Of a DNA stretch of 33,674 nucleotides, positions 1 to 8,337 are shown in pieces. Below the pieces are notes generated by a model. It saw nothing but the letters and a program-made list of their open reading frames with translations. It ran no database searches and was not told the DNA's origin. Location: the NCBI GenBank assembly GCA_946478675.1, contig CAMLEF010000005.1:1-33674 (forward strand), read 5' to 3'. Position 1 is the first letter of the stretch, and each line of letters opens with the position of its first letter. Made by a program: the position numbers and the translations under genes. This DNA comes from an uncultured Flavobacteriales bacterium. GTDB taxonomy: Bacteria > Bacteroidota > Bacteroidia > Palsa-965.

Positions 1-1
1 G

Positions 2-382
2 GTCATTTCGCGCATCATCAATACTGCCATGGGATGCATCATCGCGTTGCTGCTGCTGTATGCGTTCGGTGCGCATGCGTGGGTGCTGATGACGGCGATT
101 ACGCTTTCGGTGCTGGTGAGCACGTCGTTCCGCAATTATCCTTCGAGCTGGAAGCTGGCGCCGACTACCGTAATTCTCGTCGTGCTGCCTTCGATGCTGG
201 AGAATACCACGTGGAGAGGTTCGATGGAAATTGCGCTGTTCCGCACGAGTGAAGTGCTTTACGGCAGCCTCATCGCATTTTTGCTCGGCGTGATTTTTCC
301 GTGGACGCGCCGTTTCTTTTTTAAAACAGAAAGCGGCGTGGCGAAAACGGAAGCGACGGAACAATCTGCCGCAAAATCGTAA
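2..382 (+). CDS. FUSC-family membrane protein, C-terminal fragment (5' end outside window)
   Basis: The frame is open to the left edge, so this is the 3' part of a longer gene; the internal ATG at 29 is probably not the start. The visible part has two to three hydrophobic stretches (MGCIIALLLLYAFG, WVLMTAITLSVLVS, LAPTTVILVVLPSML) followed by a helix around VLYGSLIAFLLGVIFPWTRR and a short charged tail. This arrangement, with the GSLIAFLLGVIFPW segment, resembles the C-terminal half of FUSC / aromatic-acid-exporter-type inner membrane proteins, which are linked to efflux of aromatic acids. The family assignment is by resemblance only. The next gene follows on the same strand after 37 bases. 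Confidence 0.6.
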   Translation, partial: VISRIINTAMGCIIALLLLYAFGAHAWVLMTAITLSVLVSTSFRNYPSSWKLAPTTVILVVLPSMLENTTWRGSMEIALFRTSEVLYGSLIAFLLGVIFPWTRRFFFKTESGVAKTEATEQSAAKS

Positions 383-389
383 CGCCGGT

Positions 390-419
390 TTTGTAAATTA
401 GTTCACCGACATACTTTCC
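390..419 (+). promoter_or_regulatory. Possible Bacteroidota-type promoter for the T9SS cargo gene
   Basis: TTTG at 390-393 is followed after 18 bases by TACTTTCC at 412-419. This is close to the Bacteroidota consensus TTTG-N19-TAnnTTTG, with one mismatch in the -7 box. The -7 box abuts the ATG at 420, which would put the transcription start slightly inside the gene. The signal peptide argues for that ATG, so either the match is fortuitous or the true transcription start lies further upstream. Confidence 0.25.
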
Positions 420-2378
420 ATGCGCCGACATTTATTCCTTCTCTGCAATTTCTTCTGCACGATCGCCGCGTTCGCGCAGTCGCCGTCTTTCCCGCAGCAA
501 CAGATCAATGACCAGCTGAAAGCCGCGGGGCAGCAAAACTTTTCATCGACAGCACCGGCAGCCATTCCGCCCGCTGTTCATCCCGGCGCATGGGCTGCGT
601 TGTCGCTTGCCGAAGTCATTAAAAAAGATCCGCTGCATGCGAATGCACGCAACAGCAACGAGCAACTGCTGCAGCTCGACACGATCATCGTCGGTGCCGT
701 TCCGAACGACACGCTGCGCATCACCGGCAACTGGACGCACACCGGGCCGATCATCGTTGTAAATGACGGCGTGATCATTTTCAATCATGCAAATGTCATC
801 GATACCGGCGACGTGTTCCTGCTCGGCAGCGGCAAATGGTTCGCCGATTCGTCTTCGTTCTTTTTTCCGCAGCAATATTTTTACGAGCGTTCTTTCATCG
901 CCGTGCAGGACGCACAGGCGCAGATCAGCAATTCATCGTTCAACTACAGCGGGTATTCGCACAACCTCGTCATTGTGGATTCTGCACGCGTGGAATGGAT
1001 CAACGTGCACCAGCACGACTGGACGACCTGCGGATTGAACGGCAAAGCGACGATGCACATTAACGGCTGCAATCAAAGCGGTGAATACATTTGCCAGGAC
1101 AGTGCAACGGCGATCTTCGAGCATGCGGACACGCTTATTCTCTGGCACCAGCTGCCGGAAACGGCGGTAATCAACTACAGCTTTCCGCAGGGTGACACCG
1201 TGTACAATTACAACTTCGACAACACGACGATCGGCGTAACCGGCATCGGGTATAACGTGCATGCCGATTCCTGCCACAACGTAATGTGGGCGATCATGCC
1301 GGTGAACGGTTCCGACGTAACGCTGTCTAATTCGGAAATCAGATTGATTGGCGCCTGGTTCAGGAATGCGGACACCGCGATGGCGCAGGGCATTTTCAAT
1401 AATTCGGTTTACAGCAATTACACCGCGCCGCTCACCGATCGCAATCTTCACCTCATCAATTCCAGCGTGCAAACCTGGAGCATGTATGTATTCGACACTT
1501 CCGTGCTCGGCATTGACAGTTGTCAGCTCGGCGAAGTGGGCACACAGCAAGCGGCGAATGTCATTGCGGACAATTTGCTGCTCGACGGCAGCGGCGGTTA
1601 TTTCTGGGCGACAGACTCGAGCATTACGTTTGCGCAGAATTCCATTGTGTACACCTCGTGCCGCAGCGAGAAGAAAGGCTGGTTCGTGCTTGCTTACAGC
1701 TGGATGCCGTTCAGCGGGCCTTCGTCGATCGCCAACAGCACACTCATCTGCATGCAGGATCTGCTTGCGGTCGATCCGGTGCCGTATGATGCGAGCGTGG
1801 CGTGGTACGGCGTCATCGAAAACAACGACACGGCTTCCGTCAATGCGCAGCTGCCGGTGACAGGATCCGCATGGATCAACCAGGGACCGCTCGGCAACGC
1901 GATGGATTTCGGCAGCTACAGCCTCTATTACCAGGAGCCGCTGGTTTCCGCAACGTGGCATCCGATCGTGATCGATTCGACGACGGAAATTTCGCACAAC
2001 GTACTCTCGAACTGGAACACGAACGGATTGACGCCGGATGTGTACGTGCTGAAGCTCGTGCTGAAAAACAATTTCAACGACAGCGCCGAAGGCTTATTCG
2101 TCATTCGCCTGCTGGCAAATCCTGTTGGGATTTCGCAAACTTCTGCTGCTGCCGGCGTTGAAGTTTTCCCGAATCCTTCCAATGGAAATTTCATTTTCCG
2201 CTCGGCAACGAACGGACAGCTGACGCTCTTCAACACGCTCGGCCAGCCGTTTCGAACGATTGCCATCAGCAATGAGCGTACGGCAATTGATCTGAGCGGA
2301 AATCCTCCCGGCGTTTATTATTGGGAATTCATCGCAGAAGGAGAAAGTTCCTGTACCGGCTCGCTGATCGTGAAGTGA
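420..2378 (+). CDS. Secreted protein with T9SS type A sorting domain
   Basis: 652 residues. An N-terminal signal peptide (about residues 1-20, ending AAFAQ) directs Sec export. The C-terminal ~70 residues have the T9SS type A pattern: VEVFPNPSNGNF, then a strand-rich stretch with LFNTLGQ, then GVYYWEF and a final SLIVK. Such tails are recognised by the type IX machinery and removed as the protein crosses the outer membrane. The middle (about 90-520) is rich in N, D, S, T and aromatic residues with short repeated strand patterns (INNSSF-, HLINSSV-, LSNSEIRL-like), which suggests a beta-helix or similar beta-solenoid; that is inference, and no catalytic motif was recognised. The gene converges tail-to-tail with the DUF1365 gene; their stop codons abut without a gap. 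Confidence 0.85.
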   Translation: MRRHLFLLCNFFCTIAAFAQSPSFPQQQINDQLKAAGQQNFSSTAPAAIPPAVHPGAWAALSLAEVIKKDPLHANARNSNEQLLQLDTIIVGAVPNDTLRITGNWTHTGPIIVVNDGVIIFNHANVIDTGDVFLLGSGKWFADSSSFFFPQQYFYERSFIAVQDAQAQISNSSFNYSGYSHNLVIVDSARVEWINVHQHDWTTCGLNGKATMHINGCNQSGEYICQDSATAIFEHADTLILWHQLPETAVINYSFPQGDTVYNYNFDNTTIGVTGIGYNVHADSCHNVMWAIMPVNGSDVTLSNSEIRLIGAWFRNADTAMAQGIFNNSVYSNYTAPLTDRNLHLINSSVQTWSMYVFDTSVLGIDSCQLGEVGTQQAANVIADNLLLDGSGGYFWATDSSITFAQNSIVYTSCRSEKKGWFVLAYSWMPFSGPSSIANSTLICMQDLLAVDPVPYDASVAWYGVIENNDTASVNAQLPVTGSAWINQGPLGNAMDFGSYSLYYQEPLVSATWHPIVIDSTTEISHNVLSNWNTNGLTPDVYVLKLVLKNNFNDSAEGLFVIRLLANPVGISQTSAAAGVEVFPNPSNGNFIFRSATNGQLTLFNTLGQPFRTIAISNERTAIDLSGNPPGVYYWEFIAEGESSCTGSLIVK

Positions 2379-3167
2379 TCAGTCCCGGTATTCGCGCATC
2401 ACGTCGCGCTGCAATTCGGGCAATTCTTTCTTCTTAAAAAAGCGGATATTCTTCATCCACAGCAACAGCGCATTCCAGTGAATGAGCGTGATGATCTGTA
2501 GCGTGATGAACGGAAAACGGAAGAAGTAGCCGAGCAACCGCGCGTTCGTCAGCTCTTTCTTTTTGCCCGTAAGCGTGCTGATGAAAAAGCGGCGATCGTC
2601 TTTGTAATCGTCAATGCGAACGTTCAGTTTTTCCGACGGAAGTTCCAGGTTGAAATCGAACTCCGCATCGTGATCGATGAACGGGGAAACGTAAAAATAT
2701 TTGACGACGCGAAGATGAAACGCTTTGCCGTTAAACGTTTCTTTCCCGAGAAAATACAGCTTCATCTCTTTGAACGTATTCTGCACTTCCGCCACCGCAC
2801 AGACCGGCGCGCCGTTTTCATCGTAGCAGAAATAAAACGACACCGGGTTGAACACATAACCGAGCAGCCGCAGATTGGTCACGAGCAATACACGCGCGGG
2901 AGGAGTAGTAATGCCTTGTTGCGCGAGATACGCATTCAGCTGCACACGAACCTGCAACGTTGCGTTTTGCCCGGGCAACTGCAGATGATCTTTATCGTAA
3001 AAAGAGAAAAGATTAAAATGGTTCCGCGACGCCAGCGACAATTGTCCGAGATCTTCATCGAGCGCATCCAGGTCGAGGCAAAACAAAAACACGTTGTAAT
3101 GGAACCGGTGTTTCTTCGGCTCCATGCGGTTGTGCATGACTTTGGCTCTATAGAGAAAGGATTGCAT
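2379..3167 (-). CDS. DUF1365 family protein
   Basis: 262 residues from the ATG at 3167 (MQSFLYRAKVMHNR). An upstream ATG at 3182 would add five residues but lies inside a palindromic repeat, and the family normally begins close to the FLYRAKVMHNR block. Family-typical segments are HRFHYNVFLFCLDLD near residue 22, LRLLGYVFNPVSFYFCYD near 100, and AEVQNTFKE with the later KYFYVSPF. A C-terminal hydrophobic helix (FFRFPFITLQIITLIHWNALLLW) suggests membrane association. DUF1365 proteins are commonly encoded beside an FAD-dependent oxidoreductase and a cyclopropane-fatty-acid-synthase-like methyltransferase, and some are linked to furan fatty acid formation. Here the oxidoreductase is next door upstream but no methyltransferase is present. 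The exact reaction is unknown. Confidence 0.85.
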   Translation of the reverse strand: MQSFLYRAKVMHNRMEPKKHRFHYNVFLFCLDLDALDEDLGQLSLASRNHFNLFSFYDKDHLQLPGQNATLQVRVQLNAYLAQQGITTPPARVLLVTNLRLLGYVFNPVSFYFCYDENGAPVCAVAEVQNTFKEMKLYFLGKETFNGKAFHLRVVKYFYVSPFIDHDAEFDFNLELPSEKLNVRIDDYKDDRRFFISTLTGKKKELTNARLLGYFFRFPFITLQIITLIHWNALLLWMKNIRFFKKKELPELQRDVMREYRD

Positions 3168-3176
3168 TGCTGGTTT

Positions 3177-3237
3177 AACCACGGAGACACGGAGGCACGG
3201 AGGTTCGCGTTCTCCGTGCCCCCGTGTCTCCGTGGTT
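3177..3237. repeat. Palindromic intergenic repeat (CACGGAGACACGG family)
   Basis: Left arm 3177-3201 and right arm 3213-3237 are 25-base inverted copies with one mismatch, around an 11-base loop. The element fills the gap between the amine oxidase and DUF1365 genes and could fold into a strong hairpin in RNA. A half copy of the same motif lies at 14143-14170. It resembles REP-like dispersed palindromes; its function here is unknown. Confidence 0.8.
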
Positions 3238-3244
3238 CACTTTT

Positions 3245-4504
3245 TTATAACACATTTCTATTGAGAATATGCTCACACAACTGCACTGCCGACATCAACG
3301 CGTCTTCGTGGAAGCCGTAGCGAAAGTAGCTGCCGCAGAAATACACCGGCCCGCGCTCGTTCAGCTTCGGCAATTCTTTTTGCGCACGGATGGCAGGAAC
3401 GTCGAAGAGCGGATGCGTGTAGTCGATCTCGCGCAGGATCTTCGAGCGGTTTACTTCACCGGCTTCGTTGATCGAGACGAAATAATTTTCCTTTTCGGAA
3501 ACGCCCTGCAGGCTGTTCATCCAGTAGATCGTCGAAGGAATTTCCAGCCCGTTCTTTTCCACGATGCGGTAATTCCACGATGACCAGGCGCGTTTCGTTT
3601 TCGGCATGATCGACGTATCGGTGTGGATCGTCGCTTTGTTGTGCTCGTAACGGAAGCACGAGAGTAGCCGGCGCTCTTCCACGTTCGCATCTTCGAGCAG
3701 CTGCAGCGCTTCGTCGGCATGGCAGGCAAAGATCACGCGATCGAATTCCGCTTCCTTTCCGTCTTTGGAACGGACGACGACCTTCTCGCCTTTGCGCCGT
3801 ACGCCGACAGCAGGATTCGCCACCTGGATACGGTCTTTAATCGGCGCGATGATCTTGTCGCGGTAATTGCGGCTGCCGCCGGTAACGGTCCACCACTGGT
3901 GCTGTGTGTTGAGGCCGAGAAATCCGTGGTTATGAAAAAAGCGGATGAGCGTGTGCGCGGGAAACTCCAGCATCTTGACCGGCGGCGTCGACCAAACGGC
4001 GCCGCTCATCGGCACGAGGTATTTGTGAATGAAATCGTTGCCGAGGTTGAACTGCTTGCAGAACTCCGCAATGCTGATATTTTCATCACCGCCTTCGTTC
4101 AGCCACTTGATCGATTCGCTGTTGAAGCGCGAGATCTGTTTCAGCATGCGGATGAATTTCCGGCTGAAAATATTTTTGCGCTGCGCGAACAATCCGTTCA
4201 GTCCCGAACCGCAATACTCCAGCTTCGAAGGAACGTGCTGCACGCTGAACGACATGCTCGTTTTTTTCGTTTCCACGCCGAGCACTTCGAACAGCTTCGT
4301 GAGGTACGGATAAGTGACGTGGTTGAACACCATGAAGCCGGTGTCGAAATGCACCATCGTTCCGTGCTCATTGACGGAGATGGTGTTGGTATGACCGCCT
4401 ACGTAATCGTTCTTCTCGTAAACCGTGAGCTCGAAATCATTTCTCAGGAACCAGCCGCAGCCCATTCCCGCAATTCCCGTCCCGATAATGGCTAATCGTT
4501 GCAA
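3245..4504 (-). CDS. FAD-dependent amine-oxidase-like oxidoreductase
   Basis: 419 residues. The N-terminus is a Rossmann dinucleotide-binding fold: LAIIGTGIAGMGCG (residues 4-17) and the acidic strand end VYEKNDYVGGHTN (28-40) that binds the FAD ribose and starts the amine-oxidase FAD loop. A C-terminal FAD contact is seen at VYFCGSYFRYGFHEDAL. The fold matches the protoporphyrinogen/amine oxidase superfamily, in particular the branch found next to DUF1365 and cyclopropane-fatty-acid synthase genes. The likely job is oxidation or desaturation of a lipid-linked intermediate, but the substrate is not visible in the sequence. The start appears to be TTG at 4504: no ATG or GTG occurs between it and the in-frame stop just upstream, and only six codons precede the FAD motif. 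The DUF1365 gene follows after 77 bases containing a palindrome. Confidence 0.85.
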   Translation of the reverse strand: MQRLAIIGTGIAGMGCGWFLRNDFELTVYEKNDYVGGHTNTISVNEHGTMVHFDTGFMVFNHVTYPYLTKLFEVLGVETKKTSMSFSVQHVPSKLEYCGSGLNGLFAQRKNIFSRKFIRMLKQISRFNSESIKWLNEGGDENISIAEFCKQFNLGNDFIHKYLVPMSGAVWSTPPVKMLEFPAHTLIRFFHNHGFLGLNTQHQWWTVTGGSRNYRDKIIAPIKDRIQVANPAVGVRRKGEKVVVRSKDGKEAEFDRVIFACHADEALQLLEDANVEERRLLSCFRYEHNKATIHTDTSIMPKTKRAWSSWNYRIVEKNGLEIPSTIYWMNSLQGVSEKENYFVSINEAGEVNRSKILREIDYTHPLFDVPAIRAQKELPKLNERGPVYFCGSYFRYGFHEDALMSAVQLCEHILNRNVL

Positions 4505-4783
4505 AGCAGTAGTAATTGATCAGGGTTTACGCAATATACGATGGTTTCGGTTGGATGGATTGTTTGCCGCACCCGCCTTACAGAACGGGCAGGGAGGCGC
4601 GAAGGACGCAGAGCGTTAAAAGTGATTTTTCGGATTGCATCTATTTCCTAAGTTCGCAAATCGATTGCCGGCAATCCAATGCGTATATTGTAATGTCTTA
4701 CCGCAGTTTAAGCATAATCATGCCATTTAGTTTGAAAATATAAGGTTCTAAAAAAGGTATTCCAATGTTTAGTTCGCCATATA
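4505..4783. other. Intergenic region at the left edge of the AT-rich island
   Basis: No gene is supported here. At about 4588-4617 there is a degenerate relative of the CGCAGAG-type palindrome seen complete at 19220-19284 (shared core GAAGGACGCAGAGCG versus GAGGACGCAGAGG). Immediately after it the composition becomes AT-rich and stays so through the hamAB genes, so the island boundary is placed near 4620. Confidence 0.5.
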
Positions 4784-6883
4784 TTAATCATTCGTTTTAA
4801 TTCCCTCATAAAAATACTCAATGATGTACTTATCAAACCCAGTCAAGGTTGGAATCGCAATAATTTTCTCCAACCCAAGCTGATTGAACTTGTCTAAGGC
4901 AGAGTGAATATTTAATTCCTTATCATAGAAGCTAATTAGTTTCCGATCGTGAATTTTTTTTGAAATCATTCTTGGCATGCCAAATTCTTCAAGTTGATAA
5001 ACAACAGAAGGAAGAAAAGCATGAGAAGCTAACGAAACAAATCTTGAAATGTCATAGGTTTTGTTACTCAATATTTCCTTTTGAAGAATATTTACATCAC
5101 TTAATAATGAAGCAAGTTTAAAAGTAACCTTCCGCTCTAATTTAAAAAAGTCATCCACACCAATTTCATAAGGTTCTAACTCCTGAAGCATTTGGGGTAT
5201 AGACTTAAACCAATTATTACGTAATATTTTCACAAACTCAACAAAGGGTTTGTATTCCGATTCCCATCCCCCAGGCTGAATCCTTAATACCTTATAAAGC
5301 ATCCTATCCCAATTTGAAGGATACATAGAATTCAAATATCCTAAACCATTCCACTCGTTCGGATTCATTTTCATATCATACGCAATCTTCTTTATTAGCT
5401 CGGAATCACTAGTCTGAAAAACATTTTCAGCCTGCAACCTTTGAAAGGTTTCCTCGCCAACGATATTAGCCATTTCCTGTTTGAACAAGATTATTTTTGC
5501 AACTTGTTCCTTAGTTAAATCGCGTTCAAATTTCTTTTCATCTAGGTCCCCTAGAATTTGATCAGGAAAAGGTATATCAAGTTGTGTTTTTTCTTCAACA
5601 GGTGGCTTGTCTAGAATAAATATCTTCCCAATAAAATGTCTAAACATTCTGCCTCCGCGTCCCATAATATTCCTATATGTAAAATCATTGAGTCGTGCGC
5701 GTCCTTTTCCACTTCTATTGGCCCAGATTATAACATTTTCAGCCGATGTGTTAACGCCTTCAATTATTGATGAAGTGGACACAATGGTGTCAAGACCCTC
5801 TTTTTCTTCAAATAACTTAACCTGAATTTGGCTTAGTGACCTATGAAGCCGCCCATTGTGAATTCCAGCGCCCCTTTTTACTAGCTTTGTAAGAGACCAA
5901 TTGAAATCATAGTTTTCACCGAGCCAAGCAGAAAATTTATTTAATAATCCTCTATTCTTTTCTTGTACACTAGAGAGTAATAGAGTTGAGACACTATCAA
6001 TATTTGTATAGGTGCCTGCGTAGACAAGAGTTTTGGTAGGCTTTCTTTCTAGTATTTCTAACAGGAACTTACTTTTAATGCTTTCATCATTATTTATTTC
6101 ATTGTAGTATTCGTATTTCTCGAGATAAACAGTATTAAAGTCTAAAGGATAAAACTCCATCCCTTCTGTAAAAGGATTATTACCCAGATTGCTAATATTA
6201 GGGGCCAAGAAATACTTCTGTTTCGCAATCTTCCCAAGTTTTAAGATTGCCTTAATCAAGGTAGGTGAGCGGTCGGCGTCGAATTTGGAGCTGGCTTTAT
6301 AAAATTCATCAATAATTAGAATATCTAAATTCAGAATTTTATCTACGTAGTTAATGGCGCGTTCCTGAGGAAAAATAAAGATGTTTTTCTCAGCAAGTTC
6401 AACCTCGGTAGTCGTAATAATTTTATACTCTTTGGCAAATTTTTTGTACAACCGCCTTCTAGTTTCATCTGTAAGAGCAATTGTTGGAACAATAATCACA
6501 ACATTAGATGGTTTCTTAAGAGATATGTAGGCGTCAATTACGAAACTTTTCCCAAAACTCGTTGGAGCGCTAACAGCAATACTTTCGCCATTGACCAACT
6601 TCTTAAGCAAAGAAGATTGTTCTCTATGTAGCGTTAGCTCCTCCTTCTCGCCTGTGTTTACCTTAAAAATCTCGTAAACAAACCTGTCCTGCCAAGAGGC
6701 AGTATCTAAATCAAGATAGGGGTACAAGCCAGTCTCTTTGATTAAGTGATTGACCAATTCCGAATATGGAATTTCTTCACGTTCGTGATAGTCGAGCAAT
6801 TTAATGAGTTCATTTCTGGCTTCGTTTTCCCTATTTTGAAAGAGAAGCTCATTCACATTGTTGCAGGCAGCAAAAATATTCAT
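4784..6883 (-). CDS. hamB: HamB-like superfamily 2 helicase of a Hachiman defence system
   Basis: 699 residues. Helicase motifs are visible in order: Walker A APTSFGKS (106-113), motif Ia IVPTIAL (131-137), a DEAH-box variant DEFY (192-195), motif V STSSIIEGVN (369-378) and motif VI GRGGR (408-412), which is typical of Ski2/Brr2-like helicases. The C-terminal ~280 residues are helical and without a recognised domain. In characterised Hachiman systems HamB is a DNA helicase that senses damaged or phage-altered DNA and controls the HamA nuclease. The assignment rests on the combination of helicase type and the DUF1837-like gene placed two bases upstream on the same strand. Codons and composition are AT-rich, unlike the flanking genes, which suggests horizontal acquisition. 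Confidence 0.85.
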   Translation of the reverse strand: MNIFAACNNVNELLFQNRENEARNELIKLLDYHEREEIPYSELVNHLIKETGLYPYLDLDTASWQDRFVYEIFKVNTGEKEELTLHREQSSLLKKLVNGESIAVSAPTSFGKSFVIDAYISLKKPSNVVIIVPTIALTDETRRRLYKKFAKEYKIITTTEVELAEKNIFIFPQERAINYVDKILNLDILIIDEFYKASSKFDADRSPTLIKAILKLGKIAKQKYFLAPNISNLGNNPFTEGMEFYPLDFNTVYLEKYEYYNEINNDESIKSKFLLEILERKPTKTLVYAGTYTNIDSVSTLLLSSVQEKNRGLLNKFSAWLGENYDFNWSLTKLVKRGAGIHNGRLHRSLSQIQVKLFEEKEGLDTIVSTSSIIEGVNTSAENVIIWANRSGKGRARLNDFTYRNIMGRGGRMFRHFIGKIFILDKPPVEEKTQLDIPFPDQILGDLDEKKFERDLTKEQVAKIILFKQEMANIVGEETFQRLQAENVFQTSDSELIKKIAYDMKMNPNEWNGLGYLNSMYPSNWDRMLYKVLRIQPGGWESEYKPFVEFVKILRNNWFKSIPQMLQELEPYEIGVDDFFKLERKVTFKLASLLSDVNILQKEILSNKTYDISRFVSLASHAFLPSVVYQLEEFGMPRMISKKIHDRKLISFYDKELNIHSALDKFNQLGLEKIIAIPTLTGFDKYIIEYFYEGIKTND

Positions 6884-6885
6884 AA

Positions 6886-7839
6886 CTAATTACCTTGTTT
6901 TTTATAGTGTTGGACATTTTCCACAAAAGCATTTACTATAGGTTCTTTCTTCGGAACTGGAAATAAAATCAAATGAAAATGAATTTCAGAATATTTAAAT
7001 ATTGATTTTCCAACCTTATTAATTTGCTTCTTAAAATACGACTCAGCCCTATTTTTATGATGATCTATTATAGCATTTCTATAATCATCTGTTAGCTCAT
7101 TGCTTTGTTCAGTGATTAGACACTCGTGGAGTAATAAAATTGGAATATGTAAAATAGGTTTAAGATTGTCAACAGAAGCGCCAGTTTTAATGAACGAAGT
7201 TATTTTTTCGTATAATTTTGGGTTTGCTTCAAGATACAATTTTAGATCAGAAACACTTGTGATAATACTGTTCTCCTTTTCTAGTTTGTCACTCTTCAAT
7301 GAATTTTCTACAGAATCTACGATCGAATATAGCCTTTCATCTTCAATACTGTTATAAAACTTAGCTTCTCCGAACCAGATTGAAAATGAATCATTTTCTT
7401 CAATAACAATATGAACGCTGTCTGCTCCCTTAGCATTGTCTTGGGGATTTTGTTTGTAGAATATTTTGGGAACTACAGGTAAAGCTTTGTAGTGGTGCTT
7501 CATTATCCCATAAAGAACAATTTCGGCAAGCTCACTCCCCTGTCCATCTTGATCTTTTGATATATCTGTCAACCGCAGTCTTTTTGCTGCTTCTGTCAGG
7601 CTAGATTGTGAACGGTCAATTAGGGCCATTCTATCCTTGTACGACAAAGAGGTTTCTGCGATGTTATCCCAAATAAAGGACTGAAATTTACTATAACGCC
7701 ACTTACCATCCTGAAAATCGTTTACAACGCTTAACACCCGTTTCTTGTCAATAGGATTTAAAGTTGTATCTGGTTTTACCTTGAAGAAAAAGTCATCAAC
7801 TAGAACTTCAAAGTCAACTATCATTTTCTTTTGCGTCAT
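6886..7839 (-). CDS. hamA: HamA-like (DUF1837) nuclease effector of a Hachiman defence system
   Basis: 317 residues from the ATG at 7839 (MTQKKMIVDF); a TTG two codons earlier is less likely. The central region has the DUF1837 pattern: GSELAEIVLYGIM (101-113), GADSVHI (138-144) and WFGEAKFY (155-162). E103, D140, E158 and K160 fit a PD-(D/E)xK-type nuclease core, as known for HamA. The N-terminal ~90 residues and C-terminal ~150 residues are mainly helical. HamA is the effector of Hachiman: HamB holds it in check until abnormal DNA is met, and HamA then degrades DNA and stops the infected cell. The stop codon is followed after two bases by the hamB ATG, so the two are translationally linked. 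The gene is AT-rich like hamB. Confidence 0.85.
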   Translation of the reverse strand: MTQKKMIVDFEVLVDDFFFKVKPDTTLNPIDKKRVLSVVNDFQDGKWRYSKFQSFIWDNIAETSLSYKDRMALIDRSQSSLTEAAKRLRLTDISKDQDGQGSELAEIVLYGIMKHHYKALPVVPKIFYKQNPQDNAKGADSVHIVIEENDSFSIWFGEAKFYNSIEDERLYSIVDSVENSLKSDKLEKENSIITSVSDLKLYLEANPKLYEKITSFIKTGASVDNLKPILHIPILLLHECLITEQSNELTDDYRNAIIDHHKNRAESYFKKQINKVGKSIFKYSEIHFHLILFPVPKKEPIVNAFVENVQHYKKQGN

Positions 7840-8337
7840 TAGCAAATAGTCTTAATGGGCGAGAATGGGTTGCAGCAAAATCCGGATATTATAGTCCACA
7901 ATTTCTGCTTGGCGTGAAATTTAATAAATAATTACTATAAAAAAATACGAATGGCAACAAAATAAAAGTCAATAATTCAAGCGTGTCACAATCATTTACC
8001 CAAAAATGTTATTGAACTTATTAGAAGCCATCTCAAAAATATCTTTCGCCCTTTTTCTTCGTCTTTTGCTCGCTGGCTGCGTTGCTTTTCTTGCACAGAC
8101 TCCCTCTGGGTATGAGCTGCGAAAAGCGTCTTGCCAGCAAACAAAATACTCGCAAAAGGTCTGAAACCTATTTTTGAGATGGCTTCTAGTAAGTTTTGTT
8201 TATTCAGTTGTCGTAATAGTTATTGTTTTAGGTGCGGTTTTATCTCATAATTTTCAGTATTGCATCTCTCCCGCTTTCAGCAAAAACGGCGGCGGAAGAA
8301 AACACCAGGAAGAAACAGCAGCAGAGAAATCTTTTCA
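7840..8337. other. AT-rich gene-free region upstream of hamA
   Basis: 498 bases without a supported gene. It should contain the hamAB promoter (transcribing leftwards), but no convincing TTTG/TAnnTTTG pair was found. It also holds the near-palindromic element at 8015-8195. The remainder, 8196-8337, is the right edge of the AT-rich island, where composition returns to the chromosomal level near 8260. Short open frames here, including one starting at 8174 inside the repeat arm, look fortuitous. Confidence 0.6.
8015..8195. mobile_element. 181-bp MITE-like foldback element with 27-bp terminal inverted repeats
   Basis: The ends 8015-8041 and 8169-8195 are inverted copies of 27 bases with one mismatch (AACTTA[T/C]TAGAAGCCATCTC...). 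The symmetry continues inwards at lower identity: TTTTGCTCGCTGGC near 8064 pairs with GCCAGCAAACAAAA near 8133, and GCTTTTC with GAAAAGC, up to a short apex around 8090-8120. The whole element could therefore fold into one long imperfect hairpin. It has no open reading frame of note and no clear target-site duplication. The size and structure fit a non-autonomous transposable element or a large REP-like palindrome; no parent transposase is in the window. Confidence 0.65.

Noticed and set aside
3719..4495. 258-codon plus-strand frame over the amine oxidase gene
   Set aside because: Antisense shadow; the minus strand carries the FAD-binding motifs.
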